From Cristatella mucedo (lineage: Eukaryota > Bryozoa > Phylactolaemata > Cristatellidae), in NCBI GenBank assembly GCA_009760855.2, contig WPIO01000079.1, positions 699,001-763,000 of the forward strand: 64,000 nt of DNA, written 5' to 3'. Made by a program: the position numbers and the translations under genes. The notes below the pieces were generated by a model. It had not been told where the DNA came from. It ran no database searches and worked only from the letters and a program-made list of their open reading frames with translations. This document shows positions 10,721 through 21,058 of this stretch, one piece after another; the first letter of the stretch is position 1, and each line of letters starts with the position of its first letter.

Positions 10721-11851
10721 TCAGTCGTACAGTTCGTACGAGCAGGAACGTTGCTGGGCGGCCGCAGCACCACTGCCGCTCCTCTCCAACCCGTCGCGAC
10801 GCAGCCGCATCGGCAGCTGAAACCATGCGTTGTCGTTGCCGCTCGGTACCACGGCCTGCAGCGGCACAACTGGCCGCGGCCTCGTTTCTGGCAGGTACAT
10901 GGCCATGATCACGCTCTGGTCGTGATTCGCCAGGCCGGCGCTCAGGTAGGCCGTCGCGTGCTTCCGGTAGTCGTCGAACAAGGGCTGTGCGACGTCGCCT
11001 CTCGCGAGGAAAAACCCGCCGCCGACCCAGTCAGTGCCGTCGCGAAGCACCGACGTGACCGTGCGTTCGGGGCCGGCCGGATATATGAGCGCGAACATGA
11101 CCGACTCGTCTCGATGGCAACGCGGCACGCGAAGCGTGAAGAACTCTCCCTTCGCCTCGCTCGGCAGCGTCCGGTAGATGCCGATGTCCATCCAGGCGAA
11201 GTACGTTGAGCTGAACGGGTTCTCGCTGGCGGCGCGAGCCACCAGCTCGTACTTGGCGTGCATGGCGCACGCGTACGCTGCGTTCGTCGACTTGGGATGG
11301 TTCTTTGGGTAGTCGGGCTGAGCGAACACGCTCTGCGTGCGATTATGCAGCGAGAAGGCCCACGTGTCCGACCGGTTCACCATGACGATCTCGGTGGGCA
11401 GCCCCTGGCGCACCTCGGCGAACGCGGCAGCAAACGCAGCGTCGTCAAAAAACGCCACGACGGCGTTTCGCATGAAGCGGTAGGGCCACATCCAGTTGAC
11501 GTAAACGACCGGTCCCCTGGTGGCGGTCTCCGAACCTTTTTGAATTGAGCCGAGATTAAAGTAGGCCGTGACGACGGTGAAATTTCTGTTACCAATGGCC
11601 GACGACGGCGGCTTCGTCGTGGTCGTCGGTGGTGGGGCTGCGGCAATGCCAAGGCCGTCAGAGCGGTGGAATGAGGCCGCAGCCGAAGAGTCGTCCTTCT
11701 CTGGCTGCGTCAGCGGCCGGTGCAGAAGCAATCCGGTTAAGACGAAAATGGCGAGGCTCAGCAGAGCGATTGCTAGCGCTGTATGACATCGCACACGGCT
11801 CATTGCTGAGTCGGGCCGACGGTTGCGGCCGTCCTGCAAGAAACGGTGCAC
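10721..11851 (-). CDS. HtrL/YibB-like putative glycosyltransferase, type II membrane protein, copy 2
   Basis: Intact 376-codon ORF with the same domain plan as 2034..3164: membrane anchor at 24-43, Pro/Thr stem, luminal domain with WMDIGIYR (220-227), GGGFFLARGD (277-286) and DQSVI (311-315). Visible differences from copy 1 are confined to a few residues near the anchor (ITGLLLQ versus LTGLLLH; TRPEK versus TQPEK), suggesting a recent duplication or gene conversion. The Polinton terminus lies about 700 bp upstream, so the element could affect this promoter. Confidence 0.65.
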   Translation of the reverse strand: MHRFLQDGRNRRPDSAMSRVRCHTALAIALLSLAIFVLTGLLLHRPLTQPEKDDSSAAASFHRSDGLGIAAAPPPTTTTKPPSSAIGNRNFTVVTAYFNLGSIQKGSETATRGPVVYVNWMWPYRFMRNAVVAFFDDAAFAAAFAEVRQGLPTEIVMVNRSDTWAFSLHNRTQSVFAQPDYPKNHPKSTNAAYACAMHAKYELVARAASENPFSSTYFAWMDIGIYRTLPSEAKGEFFTLRVPRCHRDESVMFALIYPAGPERTVTSVLRDGTDWVGGGFFLARGDVAQPLFDDYRKHATAYLSAGLANHDQSVIMAMYLPETRPRPVVPLQAVVPSGNDNAWFQLPMRLRRDGLERSGSGAAAAQQRSCSYELYD

Positions 11852-12551
11852 TGCCGACCGGCGGCGGTCGTTTCGGCAGCAGTGTGTGTGCTACGCTTGC
11901 AAACGCTCTGCCGACGAAAGGCTCGCGAATGCGGAAGCGCTCGAAGTGCCCGAAGCGCGCAGCTCTAGCTCTCGTCCCTGCAGCCTCGATAGTCGATGGC
12001 GGCAGCGCCGCTGCAGCTACGTCAGATGCCGGGCGCCAGCGGCTTGCGAAAGATTGCACACCGTCACCGAAATCGTACAGCGTTTTAGAAAAGCGACCTT
12101 ACCCTGCCCGACCGCCTCCGACGCCCGAGCGTGCTTCCGCAAGGAAGGTCAGACGCCGGCCTCCGGCACGAGCGTGCATCGACGTCTACTCGCACTGAGC
12201 TGCCCGTCAGCGAGAAAAGAAGGCTCGGCAAGCCATCCATGGCTATCTATCTTGGCCTCCGGCGGCCGAGTGGAACGAGCGGATGGCCGGTGACGAGCGA
12301 TGGTGCGGACCATTTGCATTGCGATGCAGTGAGGGACCATTAGTTCGGATAGACACATTTGCAACGTCGCAAGGGCGATCTTCTGATAGCACCCGAGTAG
12401 CCACAACTGCTTACGTGCAGTGGAGGCCAGTCCGGTGGCTTCGCTTCTCGGCTACAGAAACTAGTGCTACCCCCCCCCCCCCCCCGCCGATTCGCCTCGA
12501 AAGAATGCTGTTGAAGGCTGCGTCAGTTGTTAGCGAGCGACGTGCGAACCG
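11852..12551. other. 5' flank of HtrL-like gene copy 2
   Basis: GC-rich upstream region aligned to copies 1 and 3. It contains a C homopolymer at about 12472-12486 (a G-run in inverted copy 3 near 60199). No conserved protein. Confidence 0.4.
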
Positions 12552-12557
12552 TCGCTA
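12552..12557. repeat. Target-site duplication of the Polinton, left
   Basis: TCGCTA here equals TCGCTA at 35246-35251 just outside the right terminus. Six base pairs is the usual Polinton duplication length. Confidence 0.75.
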
Positions 12558-12750
12558 GTAATAGATGGTTTTTCCTTATTGTAGCCTCAAAAAAAGCATC
12601 ATTTTTACGTTCGATTTCGCATTCGCTCAATTACTCATTCCAAAATAATGCTTTCTTGAGTGTAGTCTGCAAAAAGGATAAACCATCTATTACTGTATTG
12701 TTTAAGATTGTATAATTACTATATAATAGTGAAAACGTTTTGCAAAAATC
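12558..12750 (+). repeat. Polinton left terminal inverted repeat with outer palindrome
   Basis: Inverted counterpart of 35050-35245. The outer part (12557-12694) is a palindrome: AGTAATAGATGG at one end, CCATCTATTACT at the other, with complementary arms and an imperfect centre. The inner part (GTATTGTTTAAGATTGTATAATTAC) matches the right end inverted. Confidence 0.85.
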
Positions 12751-12785
12751 AGCAATGCATTTTCAACTAAATATATTATTAATAC

Positions 12786-13274
12786 ATGGCATTAAAATCT
12801 TCTGTTATTAAAAATTATAATGCATCTTTACAAAGGTTTAGTGTAGAAGTTTGGAAAATTTTTAGAAACAGTTGCAGAAGCATTAAATATTGAACGAATT
12901 ATAGGTTCTTGTTTAGTCTCTTGTTTACTTGCTAGAGATTTATTGAAAGGTAAGCGTGATGTAAAAATAGATAAAGGATTAAGCATTCACCCAAGTGAGA
13001 AACTTGCTACTTTTCATTTTTTGTTATATAATAATAAGTTAATTATTGATATTGTAAGAAATATTTTATTTTATTCTATTCAATGACAAATTTTAATGAT
13101 TTGCAAGATAAGAAAATACTAGTATATAATTTACCAGAAGGTTTTGAATTTTGTAGAGGATCTTTCTAATTTTGATTTGCTGAATGTAACATTTACTTCA
13201 CACATTAATAAGTGTGATGATTATATTATCGGAAATGTATTACATAAAGTTAAAAGGAATGTTATAGGAAATTA
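12786..13274 (+). pseudogene. Polinton left-end ORF-A
   Basis: A reading frame of about 160 codons from ATGGCATTAAAATC to GGAAATTAA, broken by at least two frameshifts. Family not recognised. It is the outermost gene, pointing inward, and also survives in the fragments at 4369-4849 and 59406-59898. Several segments are conserved in all three (HPSEKLATFHF, KKILVYNLPEGFEF-like). Confidence 0.5.
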
Positions 13275-13291
13275 AAAAATATTATAGAACA

Positions 13292-13700
13292 ATGATTCCA
13301 GATCTAAGAACGAAGTTTTCTAACAAAAAAATACAATCGAATACTTTTAGATAATGAAAGAATGAGAGATTGTTTTACTAAATCAATAAGAATTAGATAT
13401 TGTTTTCAATTTATAAGTATTTTATTAACTCTTGCAATTACCGTAACTAGTACACATATTCCACAGCATGATGAATTATCACATGTAGTAACTCTTTTAG
13501 GTGGACTAACAACAATGTTAATATCAGTTGAAAGTACAATACCACAAATTGATAGAAGAAAACGTTCTACTCTTCAATCAAATCTTAATTTAGTTTCAAA
13601 GATAGTAGATGAGTAGGATGATGACAAGGTTACTAAAGAAGAATTTAATGAAATATTAGTTAAACAACTAGATAGTCCAGATAAGTCTAATCCTCCTTAA
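13292..13700 (+). pseudogene. Polinton left-end ORF-B, small two-helix membrane protein
   Basis: Begins MIPDLRTKFSNKK and is shifted by one base before the open stretch 13362-13616. Two hydrophobic segments (QFISILLTLAITVTS and a VTLLGGLTTMLIS stretch) flank a short polar loop, followed by a basic RRKR and a charged tail after one in-frame stop. It lies 17 bp downstream of ORF-A in the same direction, so the two were probably co-expressed. Function unknown; a membrane role is inferred only from hydrophobicity. Confidence 0.5.
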
Positions 13701-13802
13701 TTTCTTGCAAATCCTCTCTGACAAAACTCCTGTAAACGTCGTTTACCCCAAAGCAAACAGGTTGTTCTTTCAATACCATCATTCAAACAATAGTATGTTG
13801 AG

Positions 13803-14560
13803 TTAAACTCCATATCGGATCTTTAACTTCTCTTTTTTTTCATCTTCTCTTTCACCTGGTACTAATAAATATCTAACAGTTGTTTTAAATTCTAACAATT
13901 TTTCTTGCTCTCCTACTTTTCTATGATATTTTGGTTTCTTTAGTTTTACTATTTCTTTTTTTGCTTTAGAAGGCTCATCACCAGTTGTTCTGGTAATACT
14001 ATTATTTAGATAATCAATTATCTTTGGTAAATTATCAATCCACTCTTTGTTTCTAGTATAATCTCCTTTATTAATAATTTCTACTTCTTTTTCATATGGC
14101 GCAATAAATGCTCTCTCTGCTACTGTTCGATTCATTCTTTCAAAAAATGCAACACTCTTTTTACTAGTACCTCCTATAACACGTGTTTCGTGTTTTTTTA
14201 TTTCTTTCGTGAACGCTCCTTTAAACTCTGAACCTGGGTCTACTGTTATCTTCTTTGGCCATTCTATAGGTCCGTTTCTATAAATGTCTATTATTGCTTG
14301 TGTTACTTCTTTAGAAGACTTTGTTTTAATTGCTCTTGAATCTTTGTACCAGTAACATCACTGACACTCAAAGCATATTTGTATGCAGAATCATTCGGCA
14401 TATATAAAATGTCTGCTTGATGATTTTATTAGGTTCAACAACATTAAAGAAACCTTGTGGAATATCCTTAGGTATTGGTTCGAACACTTGATTTATATCT
14501 GAGTCAGGATTGAATTTTCCTTCTTGTTTTACTTCTTTTAAAGTTAAAAATTACATTATA
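13803..14560 (-). pseudogene. Polinton integrase (retroviral-type, DDE)
   Basis: Would insert the element by cutting target DNA and joining element 3' ends. The 110-codon ORF at 13803-14135 is the C-terminal part (NRTVAERAF, then KEWIDNLPKIIDYLNNSI, the W and N-rich helix typical of the family). Upstream frames show the core: a DILYMPND segment with a first catalytic Asp, VDPGSEFKG with a second, and a Glu in FFERMNRT about 32 residues later. At least two frameshifts separate these parts and the N-terminus is not seen. Position near a terminus, reading toward it, is normal for Polintons. Confidence 0.8.
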
Positions 14561-14639
14561 TAGAGAATGGAAATATTGTGAGACATATGTTTAAATACAT
14601 TTAATGAAATCGAATATTTAGAAATAAGTCATCATTATA

Positions 14640-14890
14640 TTAAACCACCAAAAAGAAAGAAACTAAAACAAAAGTATGAAACTCGTTGCGATATTTGAGA
14701 TCTTGATATGAATGAAACTGAATTTGATTCTAGTCCTATGCGTAATGATGAAATAATAATTTGTTCATACTGTAATATAAATTATAATACGTTCAAAAAA
14801 GACGAACCAACTAAACTATATCATTTAGTTAAGAAACACTTAAAAAGGATGTTCTTCAACTTCATGTTGACACCACTGTTTAGATCGTAG
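14640..14890 (+). pseudogene. Small Polinton protein with possible zinc finger
   Basis: Short frame with one stop before 14708. It contains CSYCNINYNTF and, 10-15 residues on, HLVKKH, giving a Cys2/His2-like spacing. No family recognised. Sequence at 14890-15097 is AT-rich without a clear gene. Confidence 0.35.
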
Positions 14891-15097
14891 AGCTAGTTGT
14901 GCCATTTCAAAACTATTCCCATTATTTAAAGTTTAAAGGCAAACGTAAAGCAACAAAGTTAAAAGAGTTAATAGTGTTAATTTGGTATCAATACTTTTCA
15001 TGACGCTACATAACTAACCAAGAGGTTTACCTTTAAGTTTCCAAGATTATCAATGAAGTAATAATCAGTCTGTAATTTACTAAAATATTGATAAGGA

Positions 15098-15970
15098 ACA
15101 CGGCTCTTGCAGCCTGCGAGCACTGGGCAGAGACCTCGAGAAGGCTCTCTCAGACTGCTTATGAAGCCGCAAGCTCACGACCGGTCGAAGGACAGACGAC
15201 GACTTGGCAGTTAGCCTAAAATCCATGCATTGGTGGCATTTGTGGGGACATCATCCCCACCAGCTTTTCCCGATTCCTGGCTGCACCTCAGTGTCTTCAT
15301 TTAAGCAGGTCACTAGTGATCTAGTCCTGCAGCTCTTATCCCAATCAAAGATGACAACAAGTCCTCTGGACCCTATTCCCATTGTCCTGTTCCTGGGTTG
15401 CATTGACCTGTTACTGCCATGCATAACTAACATCATTAATGTCATTAGCCTCAGGTCATGTTCCAGCAACTTTAAAAAAAAAGCTGTAGTCAGGCCTCTT
15501 CTCAAGAAATCGACACTAGACCAAGAGAACTTGAGCAACTACCGCCCAGTCTCCCTTCTACCGTTCCTATCAAAGACCGTTCCTATCAAAGACCTTCTAC
15601 CGTTCCTATCAAGCTCACGACCGGTGGAAGGGCAGACGGTAACTCGGCAGTCCTGCCCAAAAATTGGCAGCATCTGTGGGGACATAGAACTACCACAAAC
15701 TGCCGCCAGCTGTCGGGCGGGTTCGGAACGAACAATGGCCCGACAGTGCGAAAAACAACTCATGCATGGAATACAAGGGCTGCCGAAGGAGTACAACGGG
15801 AGGGGAGGGCGAGATCCCTCGACACCGGCAGCCGTCTAGTGTGCCTAGACTGGGGTTGGCCGGCGTAGTTTGAAATAAAGGTTGTGGTGTTGGAGCCAGC
15901 ACACTTGTTGCTCGGTCGCACTACCCAGCCCGACGACAGGCCCTGCTGAGGGCTGTCACAAACATGCATA
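15098..15970. mobile_element. Composite GC-rich insertion within the Polinton
   Basis: The AT-rich sequence is abruptly replaced by GC-rich DNA. A repeat (AGCTCACGACCGGT[C/G]GAAGG.CAGACG... to TGTGGGGACAT) occurs at 15172-15250 and again at 15612-15690, flanking a LINE-A piece. The right part ends with AATAAAGG, GTTGCTCGGTCGCAC and CTGAGGGCTGTCACA, resembling the 3' part of an LTR. It may be a fragment of a non-autonomous LTR element; uncertain. The 15204-15839 ORF is a chimera of these pieces, not a gene. Confidence 0.45.
15262..15570 (+). mobile_element. LINE-A RT N-terminal fragment
   Basis: Translates to the LINE-A region before the RT core (CTSVSSFKQVTSDLV, then NYRPVSLLPFLSKT). Parallel to 780-1080. 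Followed by a short local duplication of TACCGTTCCTATCAAAGAC. Confidence 0.75.
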
Positions 15971-16185
15971 ATACTTTAAGTCTAATCCCCATTTGTAGAA
16001 GTATTTATAGCTCTTATTTCACCAGATATAACAGTTGGATCACTACTAGGTCTAAGGAATACACAATTAGGTGAACCAACAACCATAGCACTTTATAAAA
16101 CTATTGGTGCAGATGTTTTATTTGTCCATGAATTTGATGTTGATAAATTTTTAATTGAATTCATTGACTTGGGATTTATTGAGAT

Positions 16186-16740
16186 CTATATTATTTCTGT
16201 TATTTTTTTAACTGTTTTATCTACACAAGATTTAGTTGCAACATCAGAAGGATTAACTGGATCAGCAACATTTGTTGTTGAATTTTTACCTATACTTATA
16301 TTTGTTGTTGAAGGATAAGCTTTTAGTAAAGCATCTCTTTTCATTCCACCATGAGTAACACAATAATCATCATTTATTACAACCGGACTACCATTTCCTG
16401 AATTCCATGATGTTGATATTATAGCATAACTATTCATGTTTAAACTCCTGTCATTTTATAACCTGATCTTTTAACATGATTATTTATCTGACTAACATTA
16501 ACTACATCAACAGGATTAATACCTGCTCTAAGATTTGTAAAAGGTTTACCAGCAAGATTCAATGATGCTCTGGAGTTAACAACAAAGTTTGCAACTGCAT
16601 AAGATTTTGTAACACCATCAGCATCATTAACAGGATCACTCATATTTATAATTATATTTCCACTTGCATTAAGATTACTACCATTAATTCTTGATACATA
16701 ATCATCAGTGTGAATCTTTGCATTAATCTATATATTTATT
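16186..16740 (-). pseudogene. Tail-fibre-like protein with phage-type repeats (minus-strand gene)
   Basis: Two overlapping frames (16440-16643 and 16186-16437) joined by a frameshift. Repeats of the form D-P-V-N-x-x-D-A-x-T-K-x-Y: MSDPVNDADGVTKSYA, LRAGINPVDVVNVSQI and VADPVNPSDVATKSCVDK. This signature is familiar from bacteriophage tail-fibre shafts, where it forms trimeric fibres. In a Polinton it would most simply be a virion fibre. AT-rich sequence at 15971-16185 continues without a clear gene. Confidence 0.6.
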
Positions 16741-16852
16741 AATCAGACTTTTTGATCTATCTAACACATCTCTAACTATTGGAATTATTCTTGCAAATTT
16801 ACCATAATCTTCTTCTTCTACTACTTGTATTTCTATTTTTTTATATATTATT

Positions 16853-17917
16853 TTATATTATAACCATTACTTTTTTATTGTTAAATCTACCATAGTCACA
16901 TATAATATCAATCTCAAAATAAAAGTATTTTTCTTCTCTAAGAAGCAACATAGATAAAGGAGTTCTAATTGGCACATCAAAATCCAAACTAGTAGTTATT
17001 CTAACATTACCTGCTGCTATGTAGTCTACAGGTACATCATTAAAATTCAAACAAGGAAAAATATCTCATACTCGGTATAAAAGCATCTATTTAATTTTAA
17101 TAATAATAATAAAAACTATTCACTTGATAAAGCGCCCTCAGAGAACTTAATCTCTCTCTAGGCGCTTTACATTTGCTGTAAAGTGAAATGCAATTGAATG
17201 GTAAGTAAAATCATGCTTGAAAAACAGACGAAATGAATAATTTGGTTAGGGGTGACATGCACAGGGTCAGCAGGCAAATGTGGTTAGTGGCAGCATGCAC
17301 AGTGTCAGCACGCATAAGCACATCAAGGACGAATCACAGGGACCCACTAAATGCTGTCCTAAATAGGTGTGTTTTTAAGTTTCTTTTAAATGTGGTCAGG
17401 TCAGGGGATGTTCTGACGCAGGTCGGGAGGGAGTTCCAGGCTTTGGGAGCATATGAACTAAACGCACGGTCTCCAAAGGATTTAAGGTTTGTATGAGGTA
17501 TTTCTAGACATTTTATAATATGTAATCCAAGTAAACACTGAGCTAACTATTGTTTTGGAATAAATTCTTCAACTATACATCTACTCCGTAAACATTTCAT
17601 TTCTACTAGTGTATCTTCATCAATTATTTCATCAGGAGAATATATATATAAACTCCATCACTAGTAAAACAATCATTTGCATTTTTAATCTTTCTATCGA
17701 GTTTCATTTCTAGAAATTTAGCAGCAATATGTTCAAATACCTTGCCAAACAGCATTTGAGGAAATCGCATAGGTGAACTATTAGCAATATATTTTTTATA
17801 TTTTCTATCTGCAATTAATTCTATTTCACAATATATTTGAGAACCAAATACCATATCATTACCTAAAACAGAATAAACTTCTGATCCACCAACATTCAAT
17901 GACATAGATTTTTTCAC
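16853..17917 (-). pseudogene. Polinton protein of unknown function, interrupted by LINE-A
   Basis: Two minus-strand pieces (17624-17917 beginning MKKSMSLNVGGSEVYS; 16853-17050 with VRITTSLDFDVPIRTPL) lie on either side of a LINE-A insertion and plausibly belonged to one gene next to the capsid gene. Beta-rich composition suggests a structural protein. No family recognised. Confidence 0.35.
17098..17515 (-). mobile_element. LINE-A 3' end insertion
   Basis: Antisense LINE-A 3' region: (TAATAA)n at 17098, hairpin GCGCCC...GGCGC at 17130-17165, then the antisense C-terminal coding region to about 17515. 5'-truncated. Confidence 0.85.
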
Positions 17918-17984
17918 TCATCAGATCCTGGAACAAAATTCTTTTTACATTGTATTCTGTTTTTAAAATGTTATTTAATAGTTT

Positions 17985-19557
17985 CTAGCATCCTAAACAA
18001 ATGTTCCTTTGTGTACAAGTAAAGTTTGACCCATTACCATTTGATGCCAATTCAGCAGTATTCTCACAGATAGTCAAATAGTGAAGAGTGATTGTCGTAG
18101 CAGGAATTGCAGCAGCAGCAGGAGCAGCTTCAACGGCAGCAACAGAAGCAGCAGCATTAGGGATCAAACTATTGAATTCAACTGTTACACCAAGTTTAGA
18201 TGTTACTCTAAGAGGCTCGTTATTGTATTGCAGACTAATCACATAAATAGGATAAAGAGATAGCCATTCAAGAAACGTAACACCAACAGTTTCAGTCACT
18301 ATATTCAATCCAAGATATTGCTTTCTAAATGTAGCAAAATCTAGATATGCAGTCGAACACTTTTCATCTCTAGGATAACTACTTCTTGCTACAGCTGGAT
18401 ATTGTTTAGATCCATTAGCAAGCGCAGAAACACTTAATATCACAGTGATTGAAAGTGCTAGTATTTTCAGTATATGTTCCATATTTAGCATAGTTTTGTG
18501 CAGCTACAATCAACCATCGTACTTTATCAATGTTATTTTGCACAGATAGAGTTTTAGCATATTTTACGCCTTGATTGAAGTTTGTTATAGTCATATTCTC
18601 ATTTTGCCTAACTCTGCAGTTAAGTCGTAGTTTATTTGCTCTATCACTAGTAATATCAGCAAGAGACCCTTGAATGTTTATCATTAGAAGTAACACACGG
18701 AACCATCAATTTCATTTTTGTCACATTAATTCTGAATGCATTCACAGTACCATTTCCAGCACCATTAGCAGCAATGCCTCTACTTACAAGAGTATTAGCA
18801 TCACCAGATGCACCAGTCATAACCGCATCAAAATCATTTCCACCAACTCAAGTCCTTTCTAGAGAAAATGGAACATTATAAAGAATTGTATTCATATCAG
18901 CACAGAAATCAGAGAGTCTCGACAGTGGTAATGATATACTGAGTGTACCTTGATTATCAGCACGAACATTAGACAAACCCGTACTATAAACAAAATCAAT
19001 ATTTGAAGAAATTGCAGATGCAGCAGGAGGACTAATATAAGGATTGCTTGCAGGATTAACACTATTAGCAACAATATTGAATGACATATCATCCATCGAA
19101 CTAGCCTCATCTTTTTTCCAACCAGTTGCAGGTCCTTCACTTCTATTATAGTCATTGGGATAACAAAGTAGACTCATAAGCGTTGAAACAGTTCCAGGTC
19201 CTTGTTGGAGTGAAATACTTTCTATTTCTTCAGTACCAAGTCTAAATCTCAATGAACTGAACATCCTCCGGCGTTATTAACAAATCCAGCAGCAAGACTT
19301 CTGCTAGGAACAGGATAAGCACCACCAGCAACTGTTTGAACTTGCAATTGTCCTTCAAACAGAAGATATGAATCAGAAAGAACATAACACGTTTGTTGTT
19401 CACCAGGTATAATAAATTTTACAAGTTTACTAGCAATGCTATCAGTTTTAATTTTATTTGTTTGGTAAAATTCTCTGAATTAATAATCTTTAATATCATA
19501 ATTAGGAGAAATAGGATCATTAAGTTCTAGTATACTGTCAATAGGAGCACTTGCCAT
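17985..19557 (-). pseudogene. Polinton major capsid protein (double jelly roll)
   Basis: Would form the hexon-like capsomers. ATG at 19557 (MASAPIDSILELND). Family-typical features in order: a LRFRLGTEEIESI strand after an asparagine-rich turn; PLSRLSDFCADMN (19264-18848 ORF), the signature between the two jelly rolls; an RWLIVAAQNYAKYG segment (18415-18696); FNHCDIK; and a C-terminal strand with PATTITLHYLTI (17985-18491). The total of about 520 codons is near the family norm. One in-frame stop and at least three frameshifts make it non-functional. The MCP sits centrally in the minus-strand structural block. Confidence 0.8.
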
Positions 19558-19610
19558 TTCTTTTCTATATAAAAACTAAAAATTATTTATACTTTGAATA
19601 TATAATCCAG

Positions 19611-20210
19611 CTATTTTTTTCTAATATTTCCACCGTAACCATCAGGTCTTGTTCTTTCAACAGCTGGAACAACAGCTTTCTCTTTGATTACTTTCTCAAT
19701 TTCTTTATAAGCTTTTAGATCATTCTCTTTAAGATTTTCATAGTAGTCTTCTACTTCTTCCTTCACTGCCTTATGTTTCTTTCTGTTTTTTGGTTTGAGT
19801 TTATTAAGCATAGCACCTTTAATCTCAAGATCCATCTCTTTTATCTTTCTATCATAATCTTCTTCTTTCTTACGTTTCTCTATTTCATATTCTAGTTCTT
19901 TCTTTTTTCTCTTTTCTTCAACTTTGTCATCTAGTTCTCTACGTTTTATAGCATAATCTTGATCTACTTTCTCTTTCTTTGTTTGTAGTTCAAGTAGTTT
20001 TCTTGCTTGATGCATTTCCATACCTTTATTAGCAATATTCATACTTGGACCTGTTAACCCAGTTATTACAGGTGCTACTTTTCCAACACCATCAATCACT
20101 TTATCTAGTACTCTTGATCCCTTTTATTTATCTCCTTTTATTCTACCATGTTCAATTCTAGCATAGCTACCCATTGCTCTATATTACTTTGAAATTTCTA
20201 GTGTTGCCAT
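19611..20210 (-). pseudogene. Polinton coiled-coil protein
   Basis: About 199 codons from MATLEISK, with in-frame stops near codons 9 and 29; the open part (19611-20099) encodes 162 residues. The centre is a long, highly charged Lys/Glu helix (KRRELDDKVEEKRKKKELEYEIEKRKKEED...), clearly coiled-coil, ending in a glycine-rich YGGNIRKK tail. It lies between the MCP and minor capsid genes. A scaffold or internal virion role is conceivable but unsupported. Confidence 0.55.
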
Positions 20211-20275
20211 TACATCAGAAATAATATTAACTTACTTTTAATTTGATCTGTTAAACTAATTTTAAAAGTACTTAT

Positions 20276-21058
20276 TTAATCTATATCACCACGTTTTTGT
20301 AAGTATAATATATTTGGAATATGTAGATTACCTTTATCTCCAGGATTCATATCATCAATCTTAATAACATATAAAGATGAAGATTGTTGTAGATAATCTG
20401 GTACAATTTCTATGTAATTTTTAAATGGATCAACTAAATCACAATCAACACTAATCCATCTTATTCATTTATTATCTGGTAACATCATTGTACTCCATTT
20501 TTTATCAATTCCAGAGTAATACATCTCTTTATCTGTTAATTCATAAGGAGTTCCACCTACAAAAATAGGATCAAATGTTCCTTGTTAATTTGAGTTGAAT
20601 CCTAATGTATCACCAATTGAATTTACAACTCCAGCATTACTTCCAAGTAGAACAATAAAGTCTGGCGTTACCTGAATTATTATTCTATCATCAGTATCAA
20701 CACTAATTCTTATTCCAGAGCTATTTATTTTAGTGCCGTCATAAAATGCACTATATTTTGCGATAGATAAAGCATTATTAATTACTGCAACAATTTTATT
20801 GGTATCATAATATCCAGCAGGAATTGTAATTGAGGAGTTTACTTAGTCTACTAGATTATATCTAAACCAAAGTGTATAATATTCTTTTGCTATGATATTT
20901 GATATAACTGTATTTTTGTAAGTAAACTCGACTCTTCGCAATCCAACTTTATTATATCCAGAGTTTGAACCGAGAATAATTGGTGGCACTGATTTTTTTG
21001 AATCATAACTACTAGTTTCCGTTAATCTCATGGACATTCTTATATTATATTTCAACAA
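20276..21058 (-). pseudogene. Putative minor capsid / penton-like protein 2
   Basis: Starts MLKYNIRMSM at 21058, overlapping the end of the previous gene by 12 bp. After a stop near residue 72 the frame continues with SSITIPAGYYDTNKI, a strand-turn typical of Polinton and large-virus vertex proteins, then DTLGFN and SVDCDLVDPF. Similar elements occur in the upstream gene, so the two may be paralogues or the two vertex proteins. Several stops. Confidence 0.45.

Larger units (their letters stand above)
9975..13600. repeat. Segmental duplication copy 2
   Basis: Same block as 1290-5315. Here the Polinton continues intact beyond the duplicated part, so this copy best shows the original arrangement of gene and transposon. 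Confidence 0.85.

Noticed and set aside
15204-15839. 211-codon ORF as a gene
   Set aside because: A chimera of a LINE-A fragment and unrelated insertion sequence.
17233-17496. ORFs beginning MNNLVRGDMHRVSRQ, recurring at 32708, 39392, 42417 and 62760
   Set aside because: Antisense of the LINE-A 3' untranslated region and ORF end; the similarity reflects repeat copies, not a gene family.
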